The notes under the pieces: model-generated
The model's input: the letters and a program-made list of their open reading frames with translations, nothing else
Told to the model about the DNA's origin: nothing
Database searches by the model: none
Translations under genes and position numbers: made by a program
In this document: positions 36,022 to 47,525 of the stretch, piece by piece
Layout of the letters: each line of letters starts with the position of its first letter
Numbering within the stretch: position 1 is the stretch's first letter
DNA from: Magicicada septendecula
Lineage: Eukaryota > Arthropoda > Insecta > Hemiptera > Cicadidae
DNA: 64,000 bases
Direction of reading: 5' to 3'
NCBI GenBank assembly: GCA_034769895.1
Contig: CM068373.1
Location: forward strand, 21,619,967 to 21,683,966

Positions 36022-36789
36022 TTTTGTTTGTTTGTATAACGTTAGAAATGTTACTAACTGACAAGATTATTTGAATTTTTGTAATCTTTTTTGATTATTT
36101 GTAATATACAGAACATAAAAAGATTACTGTGTATGTAGGATCTATTGTGAATAAAAGTCAAATTGTAAGTAAAATATTAATTATGATTTTTTAATGTTAT
36201 CTGTTCTCTGTTAGAACTGTGATCAAAAAGAAAAAGATGCCAAACAGTTAACGGTTTACTTGTGAAAATTATGATAATATTGTAATTTTGAGCCTTTGAG
36301 TATCATTTTTTTGAGTAAGTTTAAAATTGAAAGTCCTTCCATTCAGTCACACATTTAGCTACAAAACAGTTTTTTATCGTTTTCTGAAAATTATGATCCC
36401 TGGTTCTTCTCAACCATTCATTTATATTAAATATATCGCAGTGAATAAACTAGATTCTAAATTAACGTAATAATACTTATTTTCAGTATCCTTACAGACT
36501 CTGTCACCAACTGGGAAGAGGAGATTAAATTAATACTGGGTATATAAATACAATTTTGAGAACGGACTGAGTCATATCAACATCAGCTATAACCACAAGT
36601 AATTAATTTGTACTGCTGCAACAGTCGGGTAAGTGTACAGGAAGGAACACGCGAGGATTCACACTGGGACTCACATCCGTTAATTATAACCCAGAGACCG
36701 TGTGCTAATGTTGCTCCGTCCCTAGGCATATTCCGTACATGCTAAGATTGTGTTAGTCTGTGTAAATGAAATACATAGTGTTATCGTTG
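36022..36789. other. No recognised gene
   Basis: AT-rich sequence between the solo LTR and the repeat R cluster. I see no feature. Confidence 0.5.
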
Positions 36790-38345
36790 TAACATGTAAA
36801 GCATGGTAACTAAAGATTTGAAATATTAGCATAAATACAAAAGTTCAACATTTTTTACGTCCATATCAATTGTACGTAGCCTCAAGTAGTCTATTCCTGA
36901 GACCCCAAAATTATCTGAAGTTATGTTAAAAGTAATTTAAAAAATCTGTATGGAGAGCTATACATGGTATACATGTCTTCCATGTTCTAATTAATTATAA
37001 AATTATTTTTAATATCTGCACTCAGAACGAAACCAAATATATATTTTACTAAAAACGCTGAGATAGATAATCAAAATACGAATTGTACCTAGTTGCTAAT
37101 ACTTTAAAAATAAATAATTAAATTAGCTTTTATTTAAACAACGCGAAAGAAAGCGAATACTGCCCGGCGTTTATCTGTGAATTTCTGAAAACAAAAAATT
37201 ATTTTGTTTAAGTATCCGTGGTTACATACCATGGAACGATATAAATTGTTAACATTTTATTGAAATTTTTAAGTTTTCGGTCGAATAAATGTATAACATC
37301 AATATAGAATATCGGTCTGAAAAACCATACATGACTACCATGTTCTAAGATTTATATTTAAATTCATTTTTGAAATGAAATATTTCCATAGAAACTACTT
37401 CTATCTACTCCTTTCTTCAGCCTTAACTACAATACTGTGTTCACTATCGTATACCGCCTCATGTTAGCTCACTCGATTTTCACTGATGATGGCAATCGAT
37501 GGCACTACCGAAATGTCTTGTTTTGCAGAAAACTTTGGACCACGGCCAAACAGCCCGGGAAGGAATTTTAACAACAATCTTTGTTACCGATAACGTAGTA
37601 AACATATACAAAATTATCCCCTCCCCCTAGAACTACCCTTTTTCATTTATAGATATTTCATTTACCTTTCTACGGTGGATTATTATGACCTTCTTTCCAG
37701 GATACTTTATTTATCAAAATTAAATAATTTACTCTTGTTAAAACGTAAAACGTTGCAGGTAAACTACAACCATAGAAAAAATTCTACACAGACACACAGA
37801 CGCTTTTCGGAAAATGCCTTTTCTTCAAATTTTGAGGGTAGTACAATCAGAATCAGCCCTTATCTCGAACACGTCTTTTCCGCCATGGAACATGGAAGTA
37901 AAAATTACCGCCTCCCTTTCAACTACCCTTTTCATTTATAGATATTTCATCAATCTTTCTACAGTGGATTATTTGGATACTACCTTCTGTTCAGGATACT
38001 TTATTTATCAAAATTAAGTACTGTACTCTTGTTAAAACGTAAAACGTTGCAGGTAAACTACCCTTTCCCCTTAAACGATCTTCACCAAAATCAAAAGGCC
38101 TTCAGTCCTCTACAACTCTGGCTTTTATGCAAAACATTATTCGATTCTGTTTGAATTTGCGGAAGTTATCACTCACCATATAACAAATCCTACACACAGA
38201 CACACATAGAAACATTTTTCGGAAAATTACGTTTCTTCGGTTTGAGGGTAGTACAATCAGAATCTGCTCTTGTCTCAAACACGATTTTATTCACGATCAC
38301 CATACTTCTATTTCCTTACGGAATATGGAAATAATTAAGGTTTTA
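36790..38345 (+). repeat. Dispersed repeat R cluster, plus orientation, two partial units
   Basis: It contains GCAGGTAAACTACC near 37758 and again near 38048, and CTTTTCGGAAAA-like plus GTACAATCAGAATC words near 37800-37855 and 38215-38265. This gives two head-to-tail units of the repeat found in the Gr pseudogene. The segment 37060-37330 is the reverse complement of 46100-46370. No protein is supported. Confidence 0.75.
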
Positions 38346-39773
38346 ATTGTAAAATAGAAGCGTCATTCTAATACAGCAATGTTTCAAACATCGTTTTTGC
38401 TTCAATTTAAATATAAAATATACCTTATTTTGATCCGTCTTGCGATCATGTCGTTTATTATTTCACTATATATTTCCGGAATAAATTCCCATCTTCAGGT
38501 AAAAATTTCTTCCTATTATATAGGAATCGTCGGTGAAATTATTAAAAACACAAACACACACAGACAAATAACACAACTACAACTGTTACAAATAACATAA
38601 TTATAAACCGTAATCACACAATTATCGAAGACAGTGCGCACTGCCCGACTGTCACATTTCAACTGGACTGGTTGCAAATTTCGCCGTTTATCTTCAGTAT
38701 GGCGTCATACAACGTATTTGATTTAAACAAAAGCTGGTCGTTGGCAAACATTCTTTATGGATTTTGGATGCTTTGTAAATTTCAAATTCTTCTAACGCAT
38801 CCATAAAACGACCTTTGTTGGTAACGTGCATGGGCACCATATTTTCCGCGAACCCAGTGTAATTGTGTTTACTGAAGCGTCAGGATCATTTGACATTCTC
38901 TGTTATCGGAAATACAGTACATGCGTCCCCCGCGAAAAAAGCAGGACATCTCTCTACATGGAAGCACACAAAGATCGAAATACTACACTAGTTATATCAC
39001 TATGTGTGTCATATAGTGGACAAAAAATTTCGTTTAATGCAGCCACTGTATGCTATAACTTATATCGATGTAACATAATATGAGCAGATTGGAGTCACAA
39101 TTTATTGCAATACTGTTAGCATTTCAAAGTGCTCGAACTATTCCTGCAATACTGCAAATTGAAAGTAATATTAACTATTATTTGTAACATTACTTCGACT
39201 TAACGTTTTCGATCCGATGTCCGTAAAATTTACGGGCGCGTGATTTTTCTCAAACACCCGACGCCCGTAAATTTTTCATTTGTCCCTTTACGCGCGTTTA
39301 ACGGTATTTGTACGAAACATTTACGGGCTTCTGTTGTTTGTGCTTGTAGATTAGACTTTTAGCTGACTAGTGAATACTCAGATAGCAGCACATATCAATT
39401 TTTTTCTCGGTGATTTTCTGACCATTGAGAAACTTGGAATGTAGGTTTTTGATAACCTGACTGTTCAATTTTGTAGCATACAAAAGCGAATTCTTGCAAA
39501 TAAACTAATTTTTGTTATATTCTGTGTCTCAATATTGTAATAAAAGTAGTTTCTGTACAGTAGTTAAAAATAAAACCATTTGTTATGTGACAACACCTGA
39601 TAAAACGTTTTATATTTTTCAGAAACATGCTTCTGATTCGGGTAATAAAAATTAATTTCACGTACAGACAAAATAAATAATGTATCATTTTATAAAATTA
39701 CAAGTTCTAATCTCTAATATGACATGATATTTATGTTGCTTCTAGCAAATCTTACTAATACAAAAAAAGATAT
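38346..39773. other. No recognised gene; one perfect 14-bp hairpin
   Basis: Sequence 39225-39238 (AAAATTTACGGGCG) and 39262-39275 are perfect inverted copies around a 23-nt loop; CATTTACGGGC recurs near 39320. An 85-residue frame (38826-39083) has no recognisable domain. Confidence 0.5.
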
Positions 39774-40275
39774 TGTTACGACGGTCTACTTGGTCGTCGT
39801 ATGGTACAGTGGAAAACACAATACAAGACACCAATTAAGTCACTAATCACCAGCTTTAATTATCACAGTTAAACAGTTCGTAATTAACAACACAGTCTCT
39901 TACAACAAATCAAATAAAAATTGTTTACACACAATAGAATGTCACCTAATATAACACACAATTGTCCCGCCCGATTATTAAACACAACACTTCACTAATA
40001 ACCACTTGAACGCACACAGCAGTCGCCAACAAAATACTGAACTAAGGCCGCTGACGCCTTGTATTTATACCCCCGCTCACAGACCAGAACATTCCATAAC
40101 TACACGTTATGTCTACACTACGACGTAACTAATTGCGGCTTTGACACAGTCCCGAGGCTGGATGCGTCCAGAAAAGACTCGCAAGTGCATGTTGAAATTA
40201 CGTACGCCACAACATTCAGCCGGATTCCAATGGATCGTTCGAGAAACACGTAGATTGTTCAGTGATGTCGTAACA
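39774..40275 (-). repeat. 3' LTR of the 3.35-kb element
   Basis: Plus-strand reading begins TGTTACGACGGTC and ends GATGTCGTAACA. It is very similar to 42618-43125. Confidence 0.93.
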
Positions 40276-40317
40276 CAGCCCCCTCTTTAAGCCTGTTCGT
40301 CCCGAACTGGCAAACCG

Positions 40318-41000
40318 TCACTCAAGTAATACTCGGCCAGGCGATCTACATAGCTGGTCTACTTGCGAAAAATTATTCTTCGGTTCTTCGAATTCAGTCT
40401 CGTGTGACCCGAACGTCGAGTTCCCAGGAATATGAGTCTTCCGCTCAGCTACTAGTTTTGCGGAAATCACTCCCGTGGCGTCATGTACTGATGAACTATA
40501 GGACATCAGCTGGTAAAAGTCCGATTGGTTCTCGTCAACAACCTCTTCCGTGACTTCATCTTCAGTAACGTTTTCTCCGGGATCTTCCATTAACTCAGGA
40601 ACAAGCAAGAGTCTTGCCTCGACACCCATACTTGCCATTCCAATCACTTCCTTCCTTGCAATTAAGAGAGTTCCTCTTGACCAGAACTGTTGACTTTTTC
40701 TTCGACTAATGGTACTTGCTTAATCGAATGGTTGGTGGACCCTATCATTTTAGCCATGCAAAGCTTTATCTTCTCTTGGCCAACCCTCGTGACATTCTCT
40801 TTTAAGTCCACAACTAATCCGTAGGCATTCATAATGTCCGTGCCAAGAATCACGTCATCGACAATGTCTGCAACGACCATGTGGTGGCTAAACTCGAGAA
40901 GACCCAGGCGTACACGTATGTCTACCTTTCCTAGCACCTTGACGGGGCTTCCAGTCACAGTCTGTATTGTACAAGAGCTAATTAGAGGCTGGCGGTTGCT
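40318..41000 (-). pseudogene. Retrotransposon protease and linker, broken
   Basis: The minus-strand frame 40958-40662 has V-L-G-K-V-D-I-R-V and V-D-D-V-I-L-G-T-D-I-M. The D-V-I-L-G.D pattern is the C-terminal half of a retropepsin. The active-site D-T/S-G region would be just upstream (about 41000-41045), where the frame is disturbed. A second frame (40647-40318) continues with an acidic linker, E-D-P-G-E-N-V-T-E-D-E, offset from the first. The reverse transcriptase that should follow is absent. The element's purine tract comes instead. Confidence 0.75.
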
Positions 41001-41179
41001 AAGTCAGGGCGTACAATGGACACTGTTGCGCCTGTCTAAACTGTAAATGATGTTGGCTTACCTTCCGCAAATCCATTAATGATCAAGTTTCCACAGGTCT
41101 TATGTAGCGTTGAAACTGTGTCCTGTTCTGGGGCTTACGTCTACAATTGGTGCGATCACTCTCTTCTCACGGTATCTTC

Positions 41180-42527
41180 TTCTCCCAACAGTCTACCTGT
41201 AGATGACCACGTTTTCCACAGTTGTAACATTGTGGTCTTCTGTCTTTTTTCCATCGTTCAAATCGTTGCGACTGTCTTGAACTTCTGAATTGTTTGTCCG
41301 ACAACATTGTTTTTCTGCACCCATCGTAACGCCAATGTGATACTAGGATCTTCTGGCTGCAATGTCATGGCACAAACCCATTAATGTAGCGGTACGCTGA
41401 CTTGGCAGCTTCAAACTCTAGGTCGTAAACAAGAGCTTCTCAGCTATTTCGGTGTCTTGCCATTCGTAACACTTGCTGAATTTCACAATCTCCGATGCCA
41501 TCAATAAAAGTCTGCACCGCAAACCTTATTCGAAAATCTTCTGCTGCTTCTGTATAGGCCAATCTATTCAGTCTGTCGATACTTGCTTCAAACTCTTGAA
41601 GACTCTCCCCGGAGCATTGTTGTCTTGTTCTCAACTGAGCAAATGTTTATCACCGTAGCGTAATTCTAGAGCTTTTATCAACTCGGCAAATATGTTCTGG
41701 CTGTCAGGTGGCACTTTCTGTAATAGTTCTGCCGCGGGTCCTTTAATGCGAGAACGAGTGAAACTGCCTTGTCTTTCTCTGTCCAATTGTTTGCGCATGC
41801 AGCAGCTTCAAATTGGAGGAGGTACGTTGCCCAGTGACTGCTTCCGTCAAAGGTTGAAGCTTTCCCCTACTGCAGGGAAAGTTACTTTCTCTACTGACTT
41901 AATTTCTGTATTTTTGCTGTCTTTATCATTGGTACAGTCTGTTCACAAAGTTGTTTTTGTTGTATTTTCAGTCACTGCTCAACTTCACTTTTAATTTGTT
42001 CTCTTATGTTTGCCATTGTGTTTTCTACTACAGATATTTTATCTGACACAGATTCTTCTATGACAGATATTTGTGTAGACATCAATTCTTCTATGACAGA
42101 TAATTTTGTAGGCATCGATTCTTCAACAATCGAGACAGATTTTTTTACTTCAGCTACTTTTAATGTCATTGATTCTTGTACCTTCCGATATTTTAATAAC
42201 TTGCTTATTAAGCTCACCTCTTAAGAGACCCAACATTGCAGCGGTTTGTTTTTGTGTCTGCTTTTGCTCATGTATTAACTCCTTCATGTCTTCTGTTATA
42301 CGCTTCCGTTTTCTTTTTCTCTTTCTTCTGTTTCTAGCTTTCTGACGTTCCTCAGCCTCTTTTCTTCCCTGCCTGCGTTTTTCAACCTGTCATTTTTCTG
42401 CTTCTACTTTCTCTTGTCTTCGTTCTTCTTTTTGTCGTCTTTCTGCTTCTTCTGCGTCCTGTCGTTGTTGTTCCTCTGTCTGCAGCAGCAGCGCCTGGAC
42501 ATTTTCCGTCATCTGACTGGCATCCAT
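41180..42527 (-). pseudogene. Retrotransposon gag, frameshifted
   Basis: A start ATG at 42527 opens M-D-A-S-Q-M-T, followed by a Glu/Arg/Lys-rich stretch with an in-frame stop near 42391. Frame 42217-41972 holds a coiled-coil-like segment with repeated I-S-V-I-E-E-S units about 14 residues long. A capsid region follows in pieces: W-A-T-Y-L-L-Q-F-E-A-A-A near 41830-41790, then L-Q-E-F-E-A-S-I-D-R-L-N-R-L and F-R-I-R-F-A-V-Q-T-F-I-D-G (41634-41440). A zinc knuckle C-Y-N-C-G-K-R-G-H-L-Q-V-D-C lies at about 41189-41232. The order capsid then CCHC knuckle then protease is the Ty3/gypsy order. Several frameshifts prevent translation as one protein. Confidence 0.82.
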
Positions 42528-42617
42528 TGTTTACCGATCAATTACTAATTACACTCGTTTTGAACAAAGCGACCACTGTTTCCACTGTTAACGGTTCTAT
42601 CGCACTTCTAACACCAC

Positions 42618-43125
42618 TGTTACGTACTTGGTCGTCGCGTGGTACCGTGGAAAACACAATACAAGACACCAATTAAGTCACTAATCATCAGCTTTAATTA
42701 TCACAGTTAAACAATTCTTAATTAACAACACAGTCACTTACAACAAATCAAAAAAAAATTGTTCACACGCAATAGAATGTCAACTAATATAAAACACAAT
42801 TGTATTACAATTGTCCCGCCCGATTATTAAACACAACACTTCACTAATAACCACTAGAACGCACACAGCAGTCGCCGACAAAATACTGAACTAAGGCCGC
42901 TGACGCCTTGTATTTATACCCCCGCTCACACACAAGAACATTCCATAACTACGCGTTATCTCTACACTACGACGTAATTAATTGCTGCTTTGACACAGTC
43001 AGCGAGGCTGGCGGCGTCCAGAAAAGTCTCGCAAGCGCATGTTGAAATCACGTACGCCACAACATTCAGCCGGATTCCAATGGATCGTTCGAGAAACACG
43101 TAGATTGTTCTATGATGTCGTAACA
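42618..43125 (-). repeat. 5' LTR of the 3.35-kb element
   Basis: It pairs with 39774-40275. Differences include an extra ~10 bp around the TAATACAATTGT word, so the insertion is not brand new. Confidence 0.93.
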
Positions 43126-43129
43126 ATAT

Positions 43130-44090
43130 GAATAAATGTGGAAAACAGAGAGACTGCTGGAACATGCCTATGCTGAAATGAGCAGGGTTGAAAGTGCTAA
43201 GCTGACCTTTAGAGCAAACAAAGTTCACGAAAAATAATTTGAAAATTTTTAACGTTTTGTAATTTATATTGCTTAGAGGGTTGTTATTAAACCATCTGAG
43301 AGGTCGCAATAAAAACAATATAAATGTAGGTCGCTCATGTCCACGAACTAGATTATTAATGATGTTGTACATGGTGGGAATAATAGAAGATTTACCACTG
43401 AGCAACAATTACTTCTGACCAAATACTGGTGAATGACGGGAGCCTGATTTACCATTAAGCTGAGTAGGCTGTAGTCTAGGGCGCAGGCTCTTGAAGGGCA
43501 ATAAGATTAATGAGAACAAAACAATAAAATATCTCTTCTAAAAAAATTGAAAATTCCAATTTAAAAGAAACTCTAGCAACTTGTTGAAAACCATATATTT
43601 TAAACTTGCATCAATCTTTTCCTTCAGATTATGTTAATTTAAAAATATTTTTTAAGTAAATTTTATGAAATAGAATAATCTCCGCAACTAAGAAACCAAA
43701 GCAAAAGAAAAAAAAGAAGCTATTTGATCCGTGTAAACTCTCACGTTCTTAAACTCATATAGTGTAGAATCAATATTCTCGAATGCTGAAGTAGCCTTTC
43801 AAATCTTTTTTAACATGGTAGTCACAGATTGAAACGGATAAAGATCGTTGTAGCCGGGCATAAGCCGGGCAGAAGTCTATTTAAAGTCTACCTTGCGCCA
43901 AGAGAAATCGAAATACCTTGCCCTTTTATTAAATAAAAATGATTTTCTCCAAAGCATTTCTTTTAACGACAGAGTTGGTCGATTTGTAGCTGCAAAAGTC
44001 AGAAAAATAAGTTTTGAGAAAAGAAACATTTTCAGCAATTAGTAATGGACACGAAAACTTTTGTTCTTTGATTTACTTTGTGTAAAAAAA
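43130..44090. other. No recognised gene
   Basis: A 148-residue minus-strand frame (43408-42962) starts outside and runs into the LTR; it has no domain match that I recognise and is probably a chance frame. The remainder is AT-rich. Confidence 0.45.
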
Positions 44091-44400
44091 GGAAAGCGGC
44101 AAGATTCAGAGTGCAGAAATACAGTTTCTTCGAAATAATTTAAATTATGCTTTGCAAGATAGAATAAGGAACATATATATCAGAGAAGAACTGGAAGTAA
44201 AAAACATAAATAAAATTATTTTAATTTACAGAAGACAATGGTGGGATGTCTTCCATCTGCAAAGGATGGTAGAGAATCGATTCCCGAAAGCGGCACAGAA
44301 CTATAAAGACGTTGGTGGGTCGTCCGAGTATGATATGGGCGCCATAAGAGGTTTATATAACCTAATCCTTGAAGAGAAGAAGAAGAAGGAGAATTTAGCA
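44091..44400 (+). mobile_element. LINE 3'-end fragment
   Basis: The plus-strand frame reads Q-D-R-I-R-N-I-Y-I-R-E-E-L-E-V and Y-R-R-Q-W-W-D, then P-K-A-A-Q-N-Y, and ends in an AAG-rich tail. It is close to the minus-strand copy at 55400-55760. Confidence 0.75.
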
Positions 44401-44594
44401 GCCTTTTGCAAAAAAATGAATATTATCTAACACATTAAAACTGAATAATAAAAATATGTGATATAATGATTTGAACACAATTAAAACCGAGTGTTTGACA
44501 GGAAACCTACTACCTACATTAACGTTCTTAAGACAGACAACATTGATGCTTCCACTCAAAGAACGGAAAGACAGTGACTTCTGACACATTTTGA

Positions 44595-45090
44595 TCATAT
44601 CATCATCATCATCTTTAAGGATTAAAGCAAGGATGGTTTGTTCCGGTCTCAAAAAAGCAAAGATTAGAGCCGGTCACTTCAGCGCTTCCTCGGACGTCCC
44701 ACACCTTTCCGTCCCCTCGGCTTATAGTTCCATTGTTGTTTGGGGATGAGGCAGTCATCCATTCGGCAAAGATGTTCCCACCAATTGAGCCTATACTGGG
44801 AAATCATGAGGAGTATATCATAATATTTAGTTTCTTCCGTATATTTGTGTTTCTTCTATGATCATGGAGAGTGTACCCTGCCACGTTCCTGATAAATCTC
44901 ATTTCAGCCGCTTGGATGCGACTGGCCTGGCTTTCCGTTAGAGTCCAATTCTGAAACTCATACAGAAGTGTGGAAAGAGCCATCAGCTGGTAGAATTTTA
45001 GACGGGTTCCTTCACCTGAGTTTGCCTAATGGTCTCGCACATAGGGTTGAACTTACGCACTTATTCACAACGTTGTTGCTTGCACATTTT
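44595..45090 (-). mobile_element. LINE 3'-end fragment with CAT-type tail
   Basis: Reverse-strand relative of 2640-3145. Shared words include CCATGATCATAGAAGAAACA in opposite orientation, and both end in a GAT-type tail (CATCATCATC at 44599-44612). Frames are broken. Confidence 0.75.
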
Positions 45091-45639
45091 GATCTACAGT
45101 AAATTAACAAGTAACGTAAAACAAAAAATTTAAATTCCAGACAGGCAGAGAAATCAACAAGGATTAGGTGGTGTATTTATTTTATTTATTTTTTTTAATT
45201 ATCTGAAAATTATCAGGTCTTAAATTTCTGGGCTTTTCTTTCTTTTGAAAAGATTAGTTGAAGTTTATTTGATGTTTTTCTAATGAGTTTAGTTTTTATG
45301 TTTTTCTTGCATTCAAAGTTATTCTATTGCTAATAACTACTACTTTTACTAAGAAGCTACAGACTCCTTATATACTTGTGTTTTTAATGATAAAGACACT
45401 ATGTTATTCATTAAGAATATGCATATTTAGACAAATACTTTGAAAATCCATATATAATTCATATTGTCACACTCAGCGTATATGAAAAACATTTCCTGTT
45501 ATTGTATTTATATTTATGTTATCCTTAAATAATCTGTACAGCCGGATTTATTTAATGCAATTTTAAAAACTTTAATTCCTTTAAGACCTGTTGAAGATAA
45601 AATACTAGGTTTTGTGAATACTTTTTTTAATGAATTTGG

Positions 45640-46500
45640 GAGTTAAAGGGACAGTCCTCTAAAATTAAGTTTCCAAAGTAGGTAGTATTACTTCCATGTT
45701 CTGTAAGGAAATGGGAGTATGATGTTTGCGAAAAAAATCGTGTTTAAATAAGGGCATATTCTGATTGTACTACCTTTAAAACATGAAGAAAAGTAATTTT
45801 CCGAAAAGTGTCTGTATGTAGAATTTTTTTCTGGCGAACTATAACTACCGCAAATACAAACAGAATCAAATAATTGTTTGCATATGTGCCCGAGTTGTAG
45901 AGCACTCAATATCGATAGATTTTCGTAAAGATCGGTTAAGGGGAAGGGGTAATTTACCAGCAACGTTTTACATTTTAAAAAGTGTAAAAGTACTTAATTT
46001 TCATAAATAAGGTATCCTAAAAAGAAGGTTATAATAATACACTGTAGAAAGGTAGATGATATATCTATAAAAGAAAACGGTATTTGAAGGGTGAGAGGTA
46101 ATTTTTTTTATTGATTTTGTAAATTTATTCGACCGAAAACTTAAAAAAATTTCAATAAAATATTAACAATTAATATCGTCCATACTATGTAACCACGGAT
46201 ACGTAAACAAAATAATTTTTCGTTTTCAAAAGTCACAAAAAACAAACGCTGGGCAGTATTCGTTTCTTTTGCATTGTTTAAATAATAGATAATTTAATCA
46301 AATTAAATTTTTATTTTTAAAATATTAACAAGGTACAAATTGTATTTTGATTATCTTTCTCAGGGTTTTTACCATGCTGATATATTTAGTTTGTTCTAAG
46401 TTTTTGTGTACATATTAAAAATAATTTGATAATTAATTAGTGTATAGAAGTCATATATGGTTCACCATACCGATGTATGGTAAAAGAAATTTGTTTCAAA
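45640..46500 (-). repeat. Dispersed repeat R, minus orientation
   Basis: Reverse complement of parts of 36950-38345, for example AAGATCGGTTAAGGGGAAGG at 45931, TTTTCCGAAAAGTGTCTG near 45799 and GACCGAAAACTTAAAAAA near 46130. It lies immediately downstream of the Gr gene array. No coding function. Confidence 0.75.
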
Positions 46501-46746
46501 TGTTAAGTCAATTTATTGTAGCTTGTTTGCAAGATATTCAGTTATGTAAAAACCATTACAACAGAAGTGATTATTCACAATAATGTACGTTAAAATATTT
46601 TACTTTTTAATGGTGTATTATTTTACATACAAGCCGTCGCGTCTTGCAAATGCGACTAAGTAATAGAATAAAGATGTCATTCATTAATAATATTAACTAC
46701 TTGTATGACCATAATAATTACACAATATATATACGTATATTTTTTA

Positions 46747-47501
46747 TTATTATTTAATTGTGAATTTAGCTTACATGAGAATAGCAAACACAAATACAGA
46801 ATCCATTTCCAGTACAACAACATACAATATGGTGTCTATTCAAAATATCTACAGTATATGTCGGTAGATATGTAATTATTTAATTGTAAATTTTCTTACA
46901 TAAGTATAGCAAACACAAATAAAGAAGCCATTTCCAGTATAACAACATACAATCTGGTGTCTATTCAAAGTATCCACACTATATGTCGGTAGATACGTAA
47001 TTATTTAATTGTGCATTTTGCTTACATGAGAACAGTAAACACAAATATAGAATCCATTTCCAGTACAACAACATACAATCTGGTGTCTATTCAGAGTATC
47101 TACAGTATATGTCGGTAGATATGTAATTATTTAATTGTGAATTTAGCTTACATGAGAATAGCAAACACAAATACAGAATCCATTTCCAGTACAACAACAT
47201 ACAATCTGGTGTCTATTCAAAATATCTACAGTATATGTCGGTAGATATGTAATTATTTAATTGTAAATTTTCTTACATAAGTATAGCAAACACAAATAAA
47301 GAAGCCATTTCCAGTATAACAACATACAATCTGGTGTCTATTTCAAAGTATCCACAGTATATGTCGGTAGATATGTAATTATTTAATTGTGAGTTTTGCT
47401 TACATGAGAAAAGCAAACACAAATATAGAATCCATTTCCAGTACAACAACATACAATCTGGTGTCTATTCAAAGTATCTACAGTATATGTCGGTAGATAT
47501 G
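46747..47501 (-). repeat. ~126-bp tandem array made from the Gr 3' end
   Basis: Six units start TAATTATTTAATTGT at about 46747, 46873, 46998, 47124, 47250 and 47376. A seventh unit at 47502 is the true end of the Gr gene. Each unit covers about 81 bp homologous to the last ~27 Gr codons plus about 45 bp of 3' flank. Units 1/4, 2/5 and 3/6 are most alike, so a block of three (about 376 bp) was duplicated. Unit 5 keeps the Gr reading frame and stop; most others have lost one A in the TTTGAAATAG word and are out of frame. Confidence 0.92.
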
Positions 47502-47525
47502 TAATTATTTAATTGTGCATTCTGC

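Larger units (their letters stand above)
39774..43125 (-). mobile_element. Shortened Ty3/gypsy-type LTR retrotransposon, 3.35 kb, ATAT target duplication
   Basis: It is bounded by two LTRs (39774-40275 and 42618-43125) and flanked by ATAT at 39770-39773 and 43126-43129. Transcription runs on the minus strand. A purine-rich AAAGAGGGGGCTG tract abuts the downstream LTR (40276-40290), and TGGTGTTAGAAGTG, a primer-binding-site-like word, follows the upstream LTR (42604-42617). Between them only gag and protease regions are found. No reverse transcriptase, RNase H or integrase motif is visible, and the space (about 2.3 kb) is too short for them. It is a deletion derivative that could move only with help. 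Confidence 0.92.

Noticed and set aside
38826..39083. 85-residue frame that loosely recalls a pogo-type DDE transposase (R-N-T-T-L-V-I-S-L-C-V-S-Y-S-G)
   Set aside because: Only one short stretch is suggestive. No catalytic Asp motif or termini can be found nearby.
42000..42220. Plus-strand frames with repeated Ser-Ser-Met-Thr-Asp
   Set aside because: They are the complement of the gag coiled-coil repeats.
42962..43408. 148-residue minus-strand frame
   Set aside because: It runs from unique sequence into the LTR and contains no recognisable domain. A chance frame is more likely.
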